A stretch of 64,000 bases of DNA, taken from Duganella lactea. GTDB taxonomy: Bacteria; Pseudomonadota; Gammaproteobacteria; Burkholderiales; Burkholderiaceae_D. The stretch is taken from contig NZ_WWCP01000019.1 in the NCBI RefSeq assembly GCF_009857505.1, forward strand, positions 1 through 64,000, read 5' to 3'. The first letter of the stretch is position 1. The number at the start of each line of letters is the position of its first letter. The position numbers were made by a program, and so were the translations under genes. The notes under the pieces are model-generated. The model was not told the origin of the DNA and searched no databases. It was given only the letters and a program-made list of their open reading frames with translations. Of this stretch, positions 27,147-36,682 are shown one piece after another.

Positions 27147-28424
27147 ATGAAGCATCTGTTACTCAGCCTCGCCATCGCCGCCGCCCTGCCGGCCCAGGCG
27201 CAGCAACAAACGCTGGCGCGCATCGCCGCGCAGCCGGCGGTCAAACAGGCGCTGGCCTACATCGAGACCAACGAAGCGACGACGCAAAAGAATATGTTGG
27301 CGATCAACGCCATCCCGGCGCCGACCTTCGCCGAGGCGGCGCGCGCCCGCGACTACGAACAACGTCTGAAAGCCGCCGGCCTGGCCGATGTGCACATCGA
27401 CGAAGCGGGCAATGTGCTGGGCACCCACAAGGGCACAGGCAACGGCCCCACCGTGGTGCTGGCGGCGCACCTGGACACCGTTTATCCCGCCACCACCGAC
27501 CTCACCGTGCGTGAAAAGGACGGTCGTCTGTATGCGCCCGGCATCGCCGACAACGGCCGTTCGCTGGCCGCGATGCTGACCATCGTCTACGCGCTGCGCG
27601 AGGCCGGGGTGCAGACCGAGGGCGATGTGCTGTTCGTGGCCAACGTCGGCGAGGAGGGATTGGGCGACCTGAAAGGCGTCAAGCACCTGTTCAAGCAGCG
27701 CAAGGATATCAAGGCCTTCATCGGCCTGGAGCCGGCGCTGGGTGCGGATGGCGATCCGGTGACCTACATCGGCACCGGCAGCCGCCGTTTCAAGGTGACC
27801 ATCCATGGCCCCGGCGGCCATAGCTACGAGGGCTTCGGCCTGCCGTCGGCGGTGCACGCGGCCGGCCGCGTGATCGCGCGCATCGACGAGGTACGCGTGC
27901 CGGCGCAGCCCAAGGTCACGTTCAATGTCGGTGTGGTTCAGGGCGGACAATCGGTCAACAGCATCGCGGCGGAAGCCTCGCTGCTGATCGATATCCGTTC
28001 CGCCGACGCGACGCTGCTGGCGAAGGTCGAGCAGCAGATCAAGGACGCCATCCAGCAAGGCGTGCGCGAGACCAACCAGCGCTGGAACAGCCAGGCCATC
28101 ACCGCCGAGGTGACGCTGATCGGCGACCGCCCCGCTGGCCAAATGCCCGCCGACGCGATGATCGTCCGCACCGCGCTGGCCGCCGCCAAGGTGCAAGGCC
28201 GGCCACCGCTGCTGGACACTCCACACTCGACCGACGCCAATCTGCCGATGAGTCTCGGCATCCCGGCGATCACCATGTCCGGCGGCGGCGCTTCTGGCGG
28301 CTACCATTCCGAAAAGCTGGAATGGTGGGCGCCGCAACATGCCCATACCGGCCCGCAAAACGTCCTGCTGACGCTCCTCGGGCTGGTGGGCGTACGCGGC
28401 CTGGACGCCCCGCTGGCAAAATAA
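27147..28424 (+). CDS. exported M20-family metallopeptidase
   Basis: Zinc-dependent exopeptidase of 425 residues with a signal peptide (MKHLLLSLAIAAALPAQA). Metal-binding landmarks are AAHLDTVYP (His and catalytic Asp, about residue 110), PGIADNGRS (bridging Asp, about 132), and VGEEGLGDLKG (catalytic Glu and metal Glu, about 170). The dimerisation or lid domain begins near HGPGGHSYEGFG, and the last ligand lies in GGGASGGYHSEKLEW (about 392). It would trim peptides or dipeptides in the periplasm. It starts 7 bases after the hybrid kinase stop and 19 bases before the photolyase gene, so all may be cotranscribed. Exact substrate unknown. Confidence 0.9.
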   Translation: MKHLLLSLAIAAALPAQAQQQTLARIAAQPAVKQALAYIETNEATTQKNMLAINAIPAPTFAEAARARDYEQRLKAAGLADVHIDEAGNVLGTHKGTGNGPTVVLAAHLDTVYPATTDLTVREKDGRLYAPGIADNGRSLAAMLTIVYALREAGVQTEGDVLFVANVGEEGLGDLKGVKHLFKQRKDIKAFIGLEPALGADGDPVTYIGTGSRRFKVTIHGPGGHSYEGFGLPSAVHAAGRVIARIDEVRVPAQPKVTFNVGVVQGGQSVNSIAAEASLLIDIRSADATLLAKVEQQIKDAIQQGVRETNQRWNSQAITAEVTLIGDRPAGQMPADAMIVRTALAAAKVQGRPPLLDTPHSTDANLPMSLGIPAITMSGGGASGGYHSEKLEWWAPQHAHTGPQNVLLTLLGLVGVRGLDAPLAK

Positions 28425-28443
28425 CCGGACGATGTGAGCAACA

Positions 28444-29970
28444 ATGAAACTCCGACTGATACTGGGCGACCAGCTCAATCATGAACACAGCTGGTTCGCC
28501 CACGTGGACAGCGACACCGTTTTCGTCATGATGGAAGTGCGGCAGGAGACCGACTACGTTCTGCACCACGCGCAAAAAATCATCGCCATCTTCGCCGCCA
28601 TGCGCGACTTCGCGCGGCGCTTGCGGGAGGCGGGCCACCGCGTGCACTACCTGGCCATCGACGATGCCGACAACCGCCAGTCCGTGCCCGGGAATCTGGA
28701 CTACCTGCTGGCACATTACCAGGCCAGTGACTTCGCCTGGCAGGCGCCGGACGAATGGCGGCTGGACCAGCAACTTGCCGCCTACGCCGCCGGGCTGTCC
28801 ATCCCGGCCCATATGGACGACACCGAGCACTTTTACACCGCGCGTGACGAGGCGGCGCGGATCTTCGAGGGCCGCCAGAACTGGCTGATGGAGCATTTCT
28901 ACCGCCGCATGCGCAGCAAGCACGGGGTGCTGATGTCGGCCACCGGCAAGCCGGCCGGCGGCCAATGGAATTTCGACCACGACAACCGCGAAGCCTGGGA
29001 CGGCATGCCGTGGGAGCCGGCCGACATCCGCTTCCGCCATGACCACAGCGCGCTATGGCAGACCATTCAGGCTTGCGGCGCCAAGAGCTTCGGCGAACCA
29101 AACGCCGCCAGCTTCGCCTGGCCGCTGAACCATGAAGAGGCCTTGCAGCAGCTGGAACGCTTCGTCGAACTGGCGCTGCCCCACTTCGGCCGCTATCAGG
29201 ACGCGATGAGCGTCAAAGCCTGGCGCCTGTTCCATTCGCTGCTATCGTTCGCCATGAACGTCAAGCTGCTGTCGCCGCGCACCGTGGTCGAACGGGTCGA
29301 AGCCGCGTGGCGCGATGGCGCCGTGCCGGTGGAATCGGCCGAAGGCTATATCCGCCAGATCATCGGCTGGCGCGAATATGTGCGCGGCGTCTACTGGCAT
29401 CGCATGCCGGGCTACGACGAGTTGAACGCGTTCGATCACCATACGCCGCTGCCATGGTGGTTCTGGGACGGCAAAACCCGCATGCGCTGCCTGGCCGCCG
29501 CCATCGGCCAGTCGCTGGAGCACGCGCACACGCATCACATCAACCGCCTGATGGTGATCGGGAACTTCGCGCTGCTGGCGGGGCTGTCGCCGCAAGCGCT
29601 GCACCGCTGGTATCTGGGCATTTACATCGACGCCTTCGAGTGGGTCGAGCTGCCCAACACGCTGGGCATGAGCCAGTTCGCCGACGGCGGCCAACTGGCC
29701 ACCAAGCCTTACGTCTCCAGCGCCGCCTACATCGCGCGCATGAGCGATTATTGCAAGGGCTGCCATTACGACAAAAAGGCCAGGCTGGGCGAACGGGCCT
29801 GCCCGTACAACGCCTTGTACTGGGATTTCTTCGACAGGAACCGCGACCAACTGCAGGGCAACCATCGGCTCGGCATGGTGTTCCAGCAGTTGAAGCGCAT
29901 GGACGACGGCGCGCTGACGGCGCTGCGCGAACGGGCGACCGACCTGCGCGGCCGCGTCGCCGAACTTTAG
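28444..29970 (+). CDS. phrB: iron-sulfur (6-4) photolyase / cryptochrome-related protein
   Basis: Prokaryotic photolyase of the FeS-BCP group (508 residues), related to Agrobacterium PhrB, which repairs (6-4) photoproducts with light. The N-terminal antenna domain begins LILGDQLNHEHSW, and the FAD-binding helical domain includes GYIRQIIGWREYVRG, HTHHINRLMVIGNFALL and DAFEWVELPNTLGMSQ. Four cysteines for a [4Fe-4S] cluster are present: one in RMRCLAAA and three in YCKGCHYDKKARLGERACPY. The helical domain also keeps the typical ATKPYVSSAAYI. It is co-directional with the M20 gene, 19 bases downstream, and its last 4 bases overlap the convergent LacI-type gene. A cryptochrome-like signalling role is also possible for this group. 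Confidence 0.93.
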   Translation: MKLRLILGDQLNHEHSWFAHVDSDTVFVMMEVRQETDYVLHHAQKIIAIFAAMRDFARRLREAGHRVHYLAIDDADNRQSVPGNLDYLLAHYQASDFAWQAPDEWRLDQQLAAYAAGLSIPAHMDDTEHFYTARDEAARIFEGRQNWLMEHFYRRMRSKHGVLMSATGKPAGGQWNFDHDNREAWDGMPWEPADIRFRHDHSALWQTIQACGAKSFGEPNAASFAWPLNHEEALQQLERFVELALPHFGRYQDAMSVKAWRLFHSLLSFAMNVKLLSPRTVVERVEAAWRDGAVPVESAEGYIRQIIGWREYVRGVYWHRMPGYDELNAFDHHTPLPWWFWDGKTRMRCLAAAIGQSLEHAHTHHINRLMVIGNFALLAGLSPQALHRWYLGIYIDAFEWVELPNTLGMSQFADGGQLATKPYVSSAAYIARMSDYCKGCHYDKKARLGERACPYNALYWDFFDRNRDQLQGNHRLGMVFQQLKRMDDGALTALRERATDLRGRVAEL

Positions 29971-30971
29971 GTGCTGCCGCGCTGGATCAATTCAAAGCCG
30001 GTATTGAGCACGCGCTCGGCCGGCGCATCGTTCTCGCCGCCGGCCAGCCGGTCCAGCAGGGCCTGCGCAGCGAGCGCGCCGATCCTGGCGCCGTCCACCT
30101 TGACCGTCGATAGCGGCGGATTGGTGTACTCGGCAAAATTCAGATCGCCGAAACCCATGATGGCCAGATCCTGTGGCACCCGCAGGCCGCGGCTTTGGGC
30201 TTCGATCAGCGCGCCGTGCGCCAGCGTGTCGGAACTACAGAAAATCGCGTCCAGCTCCGGGTGCGTGTCCAGCAACTGCACCGCGCCCTTGCGCCCCAGT
30301 GGCAGCGCGCCCGGCGCCTGCACCACATGCGAGGCGATCACATTGACGCCCTGCTTGGCCAGCGCCACCTGGAAACCTTGGGTACGCTGCCCGGCGCGCG
30401 GATCGTTCGCGGTCAGCATGCCGAAGTGGCGGTAGCCCTGCTGCAGCAGATGCCGTGCGCAGGCATGGCCCACTTCCTCGTGTGAGAAGCCGATCGCCAT
30501 GTCGATCGGGTGCTGCGTCAGGTCCCAGGCCTCCACCACCGGCGTGCCGATTTGCAGCAGGCGCTGGCGGGTGCTGTCGGTGTGCAGCGCACCGGTCAGG
30601 ATCACGCCGTCCGGGCGGCGGCTCAGGATGGTTTCGACCAGAATCTCTTCGCGCCAGGTTTCGTAGCCGACTATACCCAGCAGCAACTGGTAGCCGGCGG
30701 CCGTCAGGCGGTCGGTGGCACCCTGCACCATGTCGGCGAAGGTTTGCGTGGAAATGGTCGGCAACACCAGCGCCACCAGCTTGCTGCGGCTGGAGGCCAG
30801 GCCGCCGGCCAGCATGTTCTTGACGTAGCCGGTGCGCTTGACCGCCTCCTGCACCCGGGCCAGCGTGGCCGGTCGCACCAGTTGCGGTTCGTTCAGCGCG
30901 CGCGAGACGGTGATCGGCGAGACACCCGCCGCCTTGGCGACATCGATCAGGGTGACGGGAGTTGCGGCCAT
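29967..30971 (-). CDS. LacI-family regulator (GntR-type subgroup)
   Basis: Sugar-responsive repressor of 334 residues. The HTH (residues about 7-28, TLIDVAKAAGVSPITVSRAL) and hinge (MLAGGLASSRSK) are typical, and the periplasmic-binding-like effector domain carries LVALVLPTIS and DAIFCSSDTLAHGAL. It is divergent from a GH43 glycosidase gene, 105 bases away, which is its most likely target. The best operator candidate in the gap is weak. The 3' end overlaps the photolyase gene by four bases. Similarity to the gluconate-repressor subgroup is an impression from the binding domain; the true effector is more likely a pentose product of the GH43 enzyme. Confidence 0.88.
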   Translation of the reverse strand: MAATPVTLIDVAKAAGVSPITVSRALNEPQLVRPATLARVQEAVKRTGYVKNMLAGGLASSRSKLVALVLPTISTQTFADMVQGATDRLTAAGYQLLLGIVGYETWREEILVETILSRRPDGVILTGALHTDSTRQRLLQIGTPVVEAWDLTQHPIDMAIGFSHEEVGHACARHLLQQGYRHFGMLTANDPRAGQRTQGFQVALAKQGVNVIASHVVQAPGALPLGRKGAVQLLDTHPELDAIFCSSDTLAHGALIEAQSRGLRVPQDLAIMGFGDLNFAEYTNPPLSTVKVDGARIGALAAQALLDRLAGGENDAPAERVLNTGFELIQRGST

Positions 30972-31076
30972 TTTTTCTCTCGGTATATTGGTAGCGTAAT
31001 CATTCTATCTAATTGACATTCACACCACAACTGGCTGCACGGGTACAATCGCTGAAAATAATGCACAGGGGACAAG

Positions 31077-33104
31077 ATGAAGAACGCCATGTTTACCGCA
31101 ATCATGCTCGCTTGGCTGGCACTGCCGGCCGCCGCGCAACCGGAGCCGCGCACCGGCTCGCCGCTGTCGCACCGCACGTGGACGCCGGACAACAACAATG
31201 GCACCTTCACCAATCCGGTGTTTTACGATGAATTTTCCGACCCCGACCTGATCCGCGTCGGCGACTGGTTTTACCTCACCGGCACCACCATGCACGCCAT
31301 GCCAGGACTGCCGGTGCTGCGCTCCAAGGACATGGTCAACTGGGAGTTTCTCAGCTACGCCGCCGACCGGCTCGACTTCGGCCCCGCCTACCGGCTGGAG
31401 GACGGCAACAATATCTACGGCCGCGGCATCTGGGCGCCCAGCCTGCGCTACCGCAACGGCGTGTTCTACATCTTCTCCAATGTGAACGGACGCGGCACGC
31501 AGATCTACTCCGCCGTCAATCCGCGCGGACCGTGGACCCATTGGGAGATGAAACGCAGCCTGCATGACCTGTCGGTGCTGTTCGATGAAGACGGCAAGGC
31601 CTACGTCGTCTGGGGACACCAGGACATGCACATCGCCCAGCTGACCGACGACCTGCTGGACATCGTGCCCGGCACCGAGCAGGTGGTGTTCTCCAAAACC
31701 GACGGCATGGGCGAAGGCGCGCACTTTTACAAGTTCGGCGGCCGCTACTACATTATCAGCTCGAATTACGCGGGTGGCTTCCGCATGCCGGCGGCGCGCG
31801 CCCATCACGTCTTCGGACCATATGAGGTGAACCAGGCGATCAGCAAGGACGAGGGTTTCGGCATGGTGCGCGGCTACCGGCTCAACAACAAGCAGTATCC
31901 ATTCGAGGTCTCGCCGCCCAATCCCGCCTCGCGCGACGCCAGCGCCTTGCACCAGGGCGGCGTGGTGCTGACCGAGGCCGGTGAATGGTGGGGCTTTTCG
32001 ATGATGGACTATAACTCGGTCGGCCGCCTGTTCAGCCTGGCGCCGGTGACGTGGCAGGATGGTTGGCCGTATTTCGGCCTGCCCGGCAATCCGGGCCGCA
32101 ATCCGCGCACCTGGGTCAAGCCGCGCACCAAGGAACCGCAGCAGATCCGCGTGCCCTTCGTGCGCAGCGACGATTTCGCCGAACCGGAGCTGAAGCCGAT
32201 CTGGCAATGGAACCATGTGCCGGTGGACGACAAATGGTCGCTGACCGAGCGTCCCGGCTTCCTGCGCCTGCACGCGCTGTCCGCTGACAATTTTTGGGAG
32301 GCACGCAACACGCTGACCCAGCGCGCCATCGGGCCGGTGTCGTCGCCGACCGTGGTGCTGGACGCCGCCGGCTTGCTGGATAACGATGTCGCCGGTCTGG
32401 CGCTGCTCAACCTGCCCTACGCCACGCTGGGCGTCGAGCGCAAGGACGGCGCGCTGTCGCTGGCGCTGTTCGACCAGGCGCGCAACAGCACCGTCCGCGT
32501 GCCGCTCGGCGTACAGCGCGTGTGGCTGCGCGCCGAGTGCGATTTCCTGAAGGAGAAGGCGCGCTTCAGCTACTCCACCGACGGCCAGAACTTCCAGCCG
32601 ATCGGCGACGAGTTCACCATGATCTTCCAGCTGACCACCTTCCAGGGCGTGCGCTATGGACTGTTCGCCTACAACACCGGCAAGCAGAAAGGCGGCATGG
32701 CGGACTTCGACAGCATCGACATTCACCAGCCCTACCCGCGCGGCCTGATGCGCCCCATCCCCTACGACAAGCAGATTCAGATGAAAGCGTACACCGGCCG
32801 CGCGCCGGCCCAGGCGATGAATTTCACCGTACAGGACATGGGCCTGGGCCGCGTCGCGCTGCGGGCCGGCGACAACTACCTGAGCGTGGGCCTCGATGGT
32901 GGCGTCACGCTACAGGCCGCCCGGCCGGGCGTCGCCCAGAGTTTCCAGTGGATGGAAACGCCCACCGGCGAGCTGCTGCTGATGTCGCTACTGACCAATT
33001 TCTACCTGCGCATCCATCCGCAAACCGGCGCCCTGATCGCCGACAGTCCCGGCCCGATTCCCGATGGCAGCGACGGCGTGCGTTTCCTCTGGAGCACGCC
33101 GTAA
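31077..33104 (+). CDS. secreted GH43 glycoside hydrolase (beta-xylosidase/arabinofuranosidase type)
   Basis: Exported glycosidase of 675 residues: signal peptide (MKNAMFTAIMLAWLALP, cleavage after AAA), five-bladed GH43 propeller (about 40-350), a C-terminal beta-sandwich of the GH43_C2 type (about 355-555), and a further C-terminal domain of about 115 residues that looks like a beta-trefoil or carbohydrate-binding module. The catalytic triad is visible: base Asp55 in FSDPDLIR, pKa-tuning Asp in LHDLSVLFDE (about 162), acid Glu in GMGEGAHFYKF (about 212). It should cleave xylo- or arabino-oligosaccharides in the periplasm or outside. It is divergent from a LacI regulator and stands alone, without a transporter next to it. 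Confidence 0.88.
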   Translation: MKNAMFTAIMLAWLALPAAAQPEPRTGSPLSHRTWTPDNNNGTFTNPVFYDEFSDPDLIRVGDWFYLTGTTMHAMPGLPVLRSKDMVNWEFLSYAADRLDFGPAYRLEDGNNIYGRGIWAPSLRYRNGVFYIFSNVNGRGTQIYSAVNPRGPWTHWEMKRSLHDLSVLFDEDGKAYVVWGHQDMHIAQLTDDLLDIVPGTEQVVFSKTDGMGEGAHFYKFGGRYYIISSNYAGGFRMPAARAHHVFGPYEVNQAISKDEGFGMVRGYRLNNKQYPFEVSPPNPASRDASALHQGGVVLTEAGEWWGFSMMDYNSVGRLFSLAPVTWQDGWPYFGLPGNPGRNPRTWVKPRTKEPQQIRVPFVRSDDFAEPELKPIWQWNHVPVDDKWSLTERPGFLRLHALSADNFWEARNTLTQRAIGPVSSPTVVLDAAGLLDNDVAGLALLNLPYATLGVERKDGALSLALFDQARNSTVRVPLGVQRVWLRAECDFLKEKARFSYSTDGQNFQPIGDEFTMIFQLTTFQGVRYGLFAYNTGKQKGGMADFDSIDIHQPYPRGLMRPIPYDKQIQMKAYTGRAPAQAMNFTVQDMGLGRVALRAGDNYLSVGLDGGVTLQAARPGVAQSFQWMETPTGELLLMSLLTNFYLRIHPQTGALIADSPGPIPDGSDGVRFLWSTP

Positions 33105-33128
33105 CGCGCGCCGCCGCACCGCTACTGA

Positions 33129-34226
33129 TCAGGGCACGATCGTCACAAACAGATAGACAGCGCAGATTGTCAGCAGCACCGTCCCCTGCATGATGGTGGT
33201 GCGTCCGCCAGTCAGCGACAGCGAGGCGACGATCAGCGACAGCATCAGCAGCACCGTCGACTTGATGTCGATGCCCAGCGTCAGCGTCCAGCCGTTCAGC
33301 AGCGCCACGATCGCCACACACGGAATCGTCAGGCCGATACTGGCCAGCGCCGATCCCAGCGCCAGATTCAGGCTGGTTTGCAGCCGGTTGGCGCGCGCCG
33401 CCTGATACGCCGCGATGCCCTCCGGCAGCAGCACGACCGCCGCGATGATGATGCCCACCAGCGCCTTCGGCGCCCCCAGACTCAGTACCGCCTTTTCCAG
33501 CGACGGCGACAACGCCTTGGCCAGCAGCACCACGCAGCCCAGGCAAGCCAGCAGCAGCGCGCCGCTGATCCAGGCCATGCGCGCTGGCGGCACCGGGGCG
33601 TGGTCGTCTTCATCCGCGACCGGCTGAAGCGGCAGGAAATAGTCGCGGTGACGCACCGTCTGCACCAGCACGAAGGTGCCGTACAGCACCAGCGAAATGA
33701 CGGCGATGAAAATCAGCTGGCTGGTGTTGTACGACGGGCCCGGTGTGGTGGTGGTGTAATTCGGCAGCACCATGGTCAGCACCGAAATGGCCGCCAGCGT
33801 CGCCAGGGCGGCCGACACGCCGGTCGCGGTAAAACTCTGCTCACCGTGCTTGCGGCCGCCGACCAGCAGACAGATGCCGACCATGCCGTTCAAAATCAGC
33901 ATGACGGCGGCATACACGGTATCGCGCGCCAGGCCGGTGGTTTCGGCACCGCCGGCCACCATCAGCGAGACGATCAGGGCCACCTCGATCGACGTCACCG
34001 CCACCGCCAGCACCAGCGTGCCGAACGGCTCGCCGATCTTGTGCGCCACCAGTTCTGCATGAAAAACCGCCGCCAGCACGCCGGCAAACAGGCAAACGGC
34101 GAACACCACCAACAGCACGGCGCCGGGCGCGCCGGCGCCGCCCATGAACGCTTTGCCAGCCAGGGCCAGCCAGCCGAGCACCGGGGCGGCAATGGTCCAC
34201 ACCGGCAGAGTATTTTGTATTTTCAT
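33129..34226 (-). CDS. chaA: ChaA-type calcium/proton (sodium) antiporter
   Basis: Inner-membrane CaCA-family antiporter of 365 residues with 10-11 hydrophobic helices. The two alpha-repeat signatures with essential acidic residues are clear: GEPFGTLVLAVAVTSIEVAL in the first half and VLLPEGIAAYQAARAN with LNLALGSALASIGLTIP in the second. An acidic loop (DEDDHAP, about residue 205) separates them. ChaA exports Ca2+, Na+ or K+ in exchange for protons at alkaline pH. It lies 56 bases downstream of an NhaR-like regulator on the same strand, consistent with sodium or alkali-responsive expression as one unit. Confidence 0.92.
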   Translation of the reverse strand: MKIQNTLPVWTIAAPVLGWLALAGKAFMGGAGAPGAVLLVVFAVCLFAGVLAAVFHAELVAHKIGEPFGTLVLAVAVTSIEVALIVSLMVAGGAETTGLARDTVYAAVMLILNGMVGICLLVGGRKHGEQSFTATGVSAALATLAAISVLTMVLPNYTTTTPGPSYNTSQLIFIAVISLVLYGTFVLVQTVRHRDYFLPLQPVADEDDHAPVPPARMAWISGALLLACLGCVVLLAKALSPSLEKAVLSLGAPKALVGIIIAAVVLLPEGIAAYQAARANRLQTSLNLALGSALASIGLTIPCVAIVALLNGWTLTLGIDIKSTVLLMLSLIVASLSLTGGRTTIMQGTVLLTICAVYLFVTIVP

Positions 34227-34282
34227 GGCTATTTTCTCTCTGGTAATAATTTCGACAATAACAGTTGAAGCTTATGAAAAAT

Positions 34283-35203
34283 TTAAGTGGTGACGTCTAT
34301 CGTGCCGGCCGACAGCGCCTCGCGCGCCGCCTCGCGGATGGCGCGCGTGGCCGGATGACTGATGCGGCGCTCGGTGGTGATCGCATACACCTGCTCGCGC
34401 AGCGTGGGAATCGTATCCAGCATCACCACGCCGTACTGCGCGCAGATGGTCTCGGCGATCGCCGCCGGCGCGAAGAACAGCCCGGCGCCGGTCTGGCCGA
34501 AAGCCTTGATCATGGCACTGTCGTCGAAATCCCCGACCACCCGCAGGCGCGGCACGTGCGTGTGCAGCCACTGCATCAGCCGCGAATGGATCGCCACGTC
34601 CTCGCCCGGCAACAGCAGCGGCGCATGGTTCAGGCATGCCGGAAACGGGCCGCTGAGCGTGGCCGCCAGCGCCGCCGTGGCGAACACCCCAAGCTCGCTC
34701 TCGCCCAGCAGATGACTGTAGGCGCGCACGCTCAGGTGGCTGGGCATGGCGCGGTCGGTGATGATCAGGTCCAGTCGGTGCACCGCCATGTCGGCCAGCA
34801 GCGCGGACAGGCGGCCCTCGCGGCACACCAGCCGGGTCGGCTCGTCCAGCGTCAGCGCCGGCGCCACCAGCCGGCACGCCACCGCCTTCGACACCGAATC
34901 GGACACGCCGACGCGGAACACGCTCACCTGTGTGGCGGCCTGGTCGCGCACCACGTCCAGCAAGGCGTCGCCGGCGCTGAAGATATCTTCGGCGTGGCGC
35001 AGGATGCGGCTGCCGGTGTCGGTCAGCTCCAGCCGCCGGCCGACGCGGCGGAACAGCTCCACCCCCAGCGTGTCGGCAAATTCGGTCAGTTGACCGGAGA
35101 TCGATTGCGGTGTCAGATGGAGCTGTTGCGCCGCCTTGGCGATGCTGCCGCTGCGCGCCACCATCCAGAAATACCGCAGATGTTTGTAATTCAGATTGGA
35201 CAT
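34283..35203 (-). CDS. nhaR: NhaR-like LysR-family activator
   Basis: LysR-type regulator of 306 residues. The N-terminal winged HTH (about 5-65) reads NYKHLRYFWMVARSGSIAKA and LTPQSISGQL, matching NhaR closely (LNYNHLYYFW in E. coli). The effector domain (about 90-295) follows, with DLIITDRAMP typical of NhaR. In E. coli NhaR senses sodium and activates nhaA; here the gene precedes chaA by 56 bases on the same strand, so chaA is the presumed target. It is divergent from the TerC gene, leaving 109 bases for both promoters. Confidence 0.9.
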   Translation of the reverse strand: MSNLNYKHLRYFWMVARSGSIAKAAQQLHLTPQSISGQLTEFADTLGVELFRRVGRRLELTDTGSRILRHAEDIFSAGDALLDVVRDQAATQVSVFRVGVSDSVSKAVACRLVAPALTLDEPTRLVCREGRLSALLADMAVHRLDLIITDRAMPSHLSVRAYSHLLGESELGVFATAALAATLSGPFPACLNHAPLLLPGEDVAIHSRLMQWLHTHVPRLRVVGDFDDSAMIKAFGQTGAGLFFAPAAIAETICAQYGVVMLDTIPTLREQVYAITTERRISHPATRAIREAAREALSAGTIDVTT

Positions 35204-35312
35204 ATTGGCCTAACACATCAGTTTTTCGGATGATTTGCGCAAGTATATTCGAATTGTGCGATGAATTGTGCATGCCTATCATAGCCCCATTATTTTTGCC
35301 GTCGGGAGAACG

Positions 35313-36278
35313 ATGATGAATGGATTGGAAAGCATGGCGACCGGGCCGATGTGGGCCGGGTTTATCGCCTTCGTGCTGGTGATGCTGGCGCTGGACCTGT
35401 GGGTCTTCGGCGGCAACAAGGCGCACAAGGTGTCGATCAAGGAGGCGGGGCTGTGGTCACTGGGCTGGTTCTCGCTGGCGCTGCTGTTCAACCTCGGCCT
35501 GTGGTGGTATCTGAAAGGCACGGTGGGGCCGGAGATCGCCGAGCAGAAATCGCTGGAATTCCTGTCCGGCTACCTGATCGAGAAAGCGCTGTCGGTCGAC
35601 AACGTGTTCGTGTTCCTGCTGATTTTCGCCGCCTTCCAGATCAAGCCCGAGTACCAGCGCCGCGTGCTGATCTACGGCGTGCTGGGCGCAATCGTGATGC
35701 GCGCCATCATGATTCTGGCCGGCGCCTGGGTGGTGACCGAGTTCAGCTGGGTACTGTATCTGTTCGGCGCCTTCCTGCTGTACACCGGTGTGCGCATGCT
35801 CAAGGCCGTGGACGAGGAACCGGACGTCAAGAACAACCCGGTGCTGAAACTGGCGCGCCGCACGCTGCCGGTGGATGAAGGCGACCATGGCGAGAAATTC
35901 ATCATCGTCAAGAACGGCAAGCGCTACGTGACCACGCTGCTGCTGGTGCTGATCCTGATCGAGGCGACCGACGTGGTGTTCGCGGTGGACTCGATCCCGG
36001 CGATCTTCGCCATCACCAACGATCCGTTCATCGTGTTCACGTCGAACCTGTTTGCGATCCTCGGCCTGCGGGCGCTGTACTTCCTGCTGGCGGACATCGC
36101 CGACCGCTTCCACCTGCTCAAGTATGGCCTGGCACTGGTGCTGTGCTTCATCGGTTCGAAGATGCTGTTGCTGCCGTGGTTCCACATTCCGGTGCACATC
36201 TCGCTAACCGTGGTGGCCACGCTGATCGCCGGTAGCGTCATCGCCAGCCTGTATTCAACCCGTAAGGAGAACAAATAA
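35313..36278 (+). CDS. TerC/Alx-family integral membrane protein
   Basis: TerC-family membrane protein of 321 residues with about nine helices. Conserved acidic motifs are SVDNVFVFLLIF (about residue 88) and EATDVVFAVDSIPAIFAIT (about 220). These residues are thought to bind Mn2+ or other divalent metals in Alx/TerC exporters. The first of two adjacent ATGs (35313) has a GGGAG ribosome site 5 bases away; longer frames upstream were rejected. Its stop overlaps the next start (TAATG), and the two following genes are close, giving a three-gene operon. No yybP-ykoY manganese riboswitch was recognised in the short leader. The cargo, manganese or tellurite-related, cannot be told from sequence. Confidence 0.92.
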   Translation: MMNGLESMATGPMWAGFIAFVLVMLALDLWVFGGNKAHKVSIKEAGLWSLGWFSLALLFNLGLWWYLKGTVGPEIAEQKSLEFLSGYLIEKALSVDNVFVFLLIFAAFQIKPEYQRRVLIYGVLGAIVMRAIMILAGAWVVTEFSWVLYLFGAFLLYTGVRMLKAVDEEPDVKNNPVLKLARRTLPVDEGDHGEKFIIVKNGKRYVTTLLLVLILIEATDVVFAVDSIPAIFAITNDPFIVFTSNLFAILGLRALYFLLADIADRFHLLKYGLALVLCFIGSKMLLLPWFHIPVHISLTVVATLIAGSVIASLYSTRKENK

Positions 36279-36670
36279 TGCGTACTTATGAAACTGACAG
36301 CCCGAGCGCCGCCGGGCGCATCGTGGCCCTGTGTATGGTGGTGGACGGCAACCTGTCGCGGTCCGAACTGCGGGCGCTGCGCCACTCGCGGCTGCTGGAA
36401 TTCATCGACATCGACACCGACGCGTTTCATATGCTGGTGGAAGAGCTGTGCCAGGACCTGCTGGCCACCGCCGTGCAGGGGACGCATATCGAACTGCCGC
36501 CGGCGGTGATCGACGCCCTGCTCGACGAAGTCCGCGATCCGAAGCTGCGTCAGCGCCTGCTGGGCGCCATGTGGCAGATCGCCAGTGCCGACGGCGTGTT
36601 GGCGGAAGCCGAACTCACGCTGCTGAGCCAGGCCCGCGCCAAGTGGGCGCAAGCATGTGTTACCTCGTAA
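36278..36670 (+). CDS. TerB-like (TerB/DjlA fold) protein
   Basis: Small cytosolic helical protein of 130 residues of the TerB family. The C-terminal half has the family pattern LLGAMWQIASADGVLAEAELTLL, in which the DG...E acidic residues form the possible metal site; the N-terminal half (VALCMVVDGNLSRSELRAL) shows the same pattern, so the two halves are related. Its ATG shares one base with the TerC stop and is preceded by AAGGAG. Joint expression with TerC indicates a membrane metal or stress complex, as TerB and TerC are known to form in tellurite-resistance systems. The kinase-like and TerD-type partners are absent. Confidence 0.82.
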   Translation: MRTYETDSPSAAGRIVALCMVVDGNLSRSELRALRHSRLLEFIDIDTDAFHMLVEELCQDLLATAVQGTHIELPPAVIDALLDEVRDPKLRQRLLGAMWQIASADGVLAEAELTLLSQARAKWAQACVTS

Positions 36671-36682
36671 AGGAGTACGACT

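Noticed and set aside
30987..31004. LacI-type operator between the regulator and the GH43 gene
   Set aside because: TTGGTAGCGTAATCA has a central CG but only about half of its arm positions are symmetric.
35204..35312. yybP-ykoY manganese riboswitch before TerC
   Set aside because: The leader is too short and the conserved stem and loop sequences are not present.
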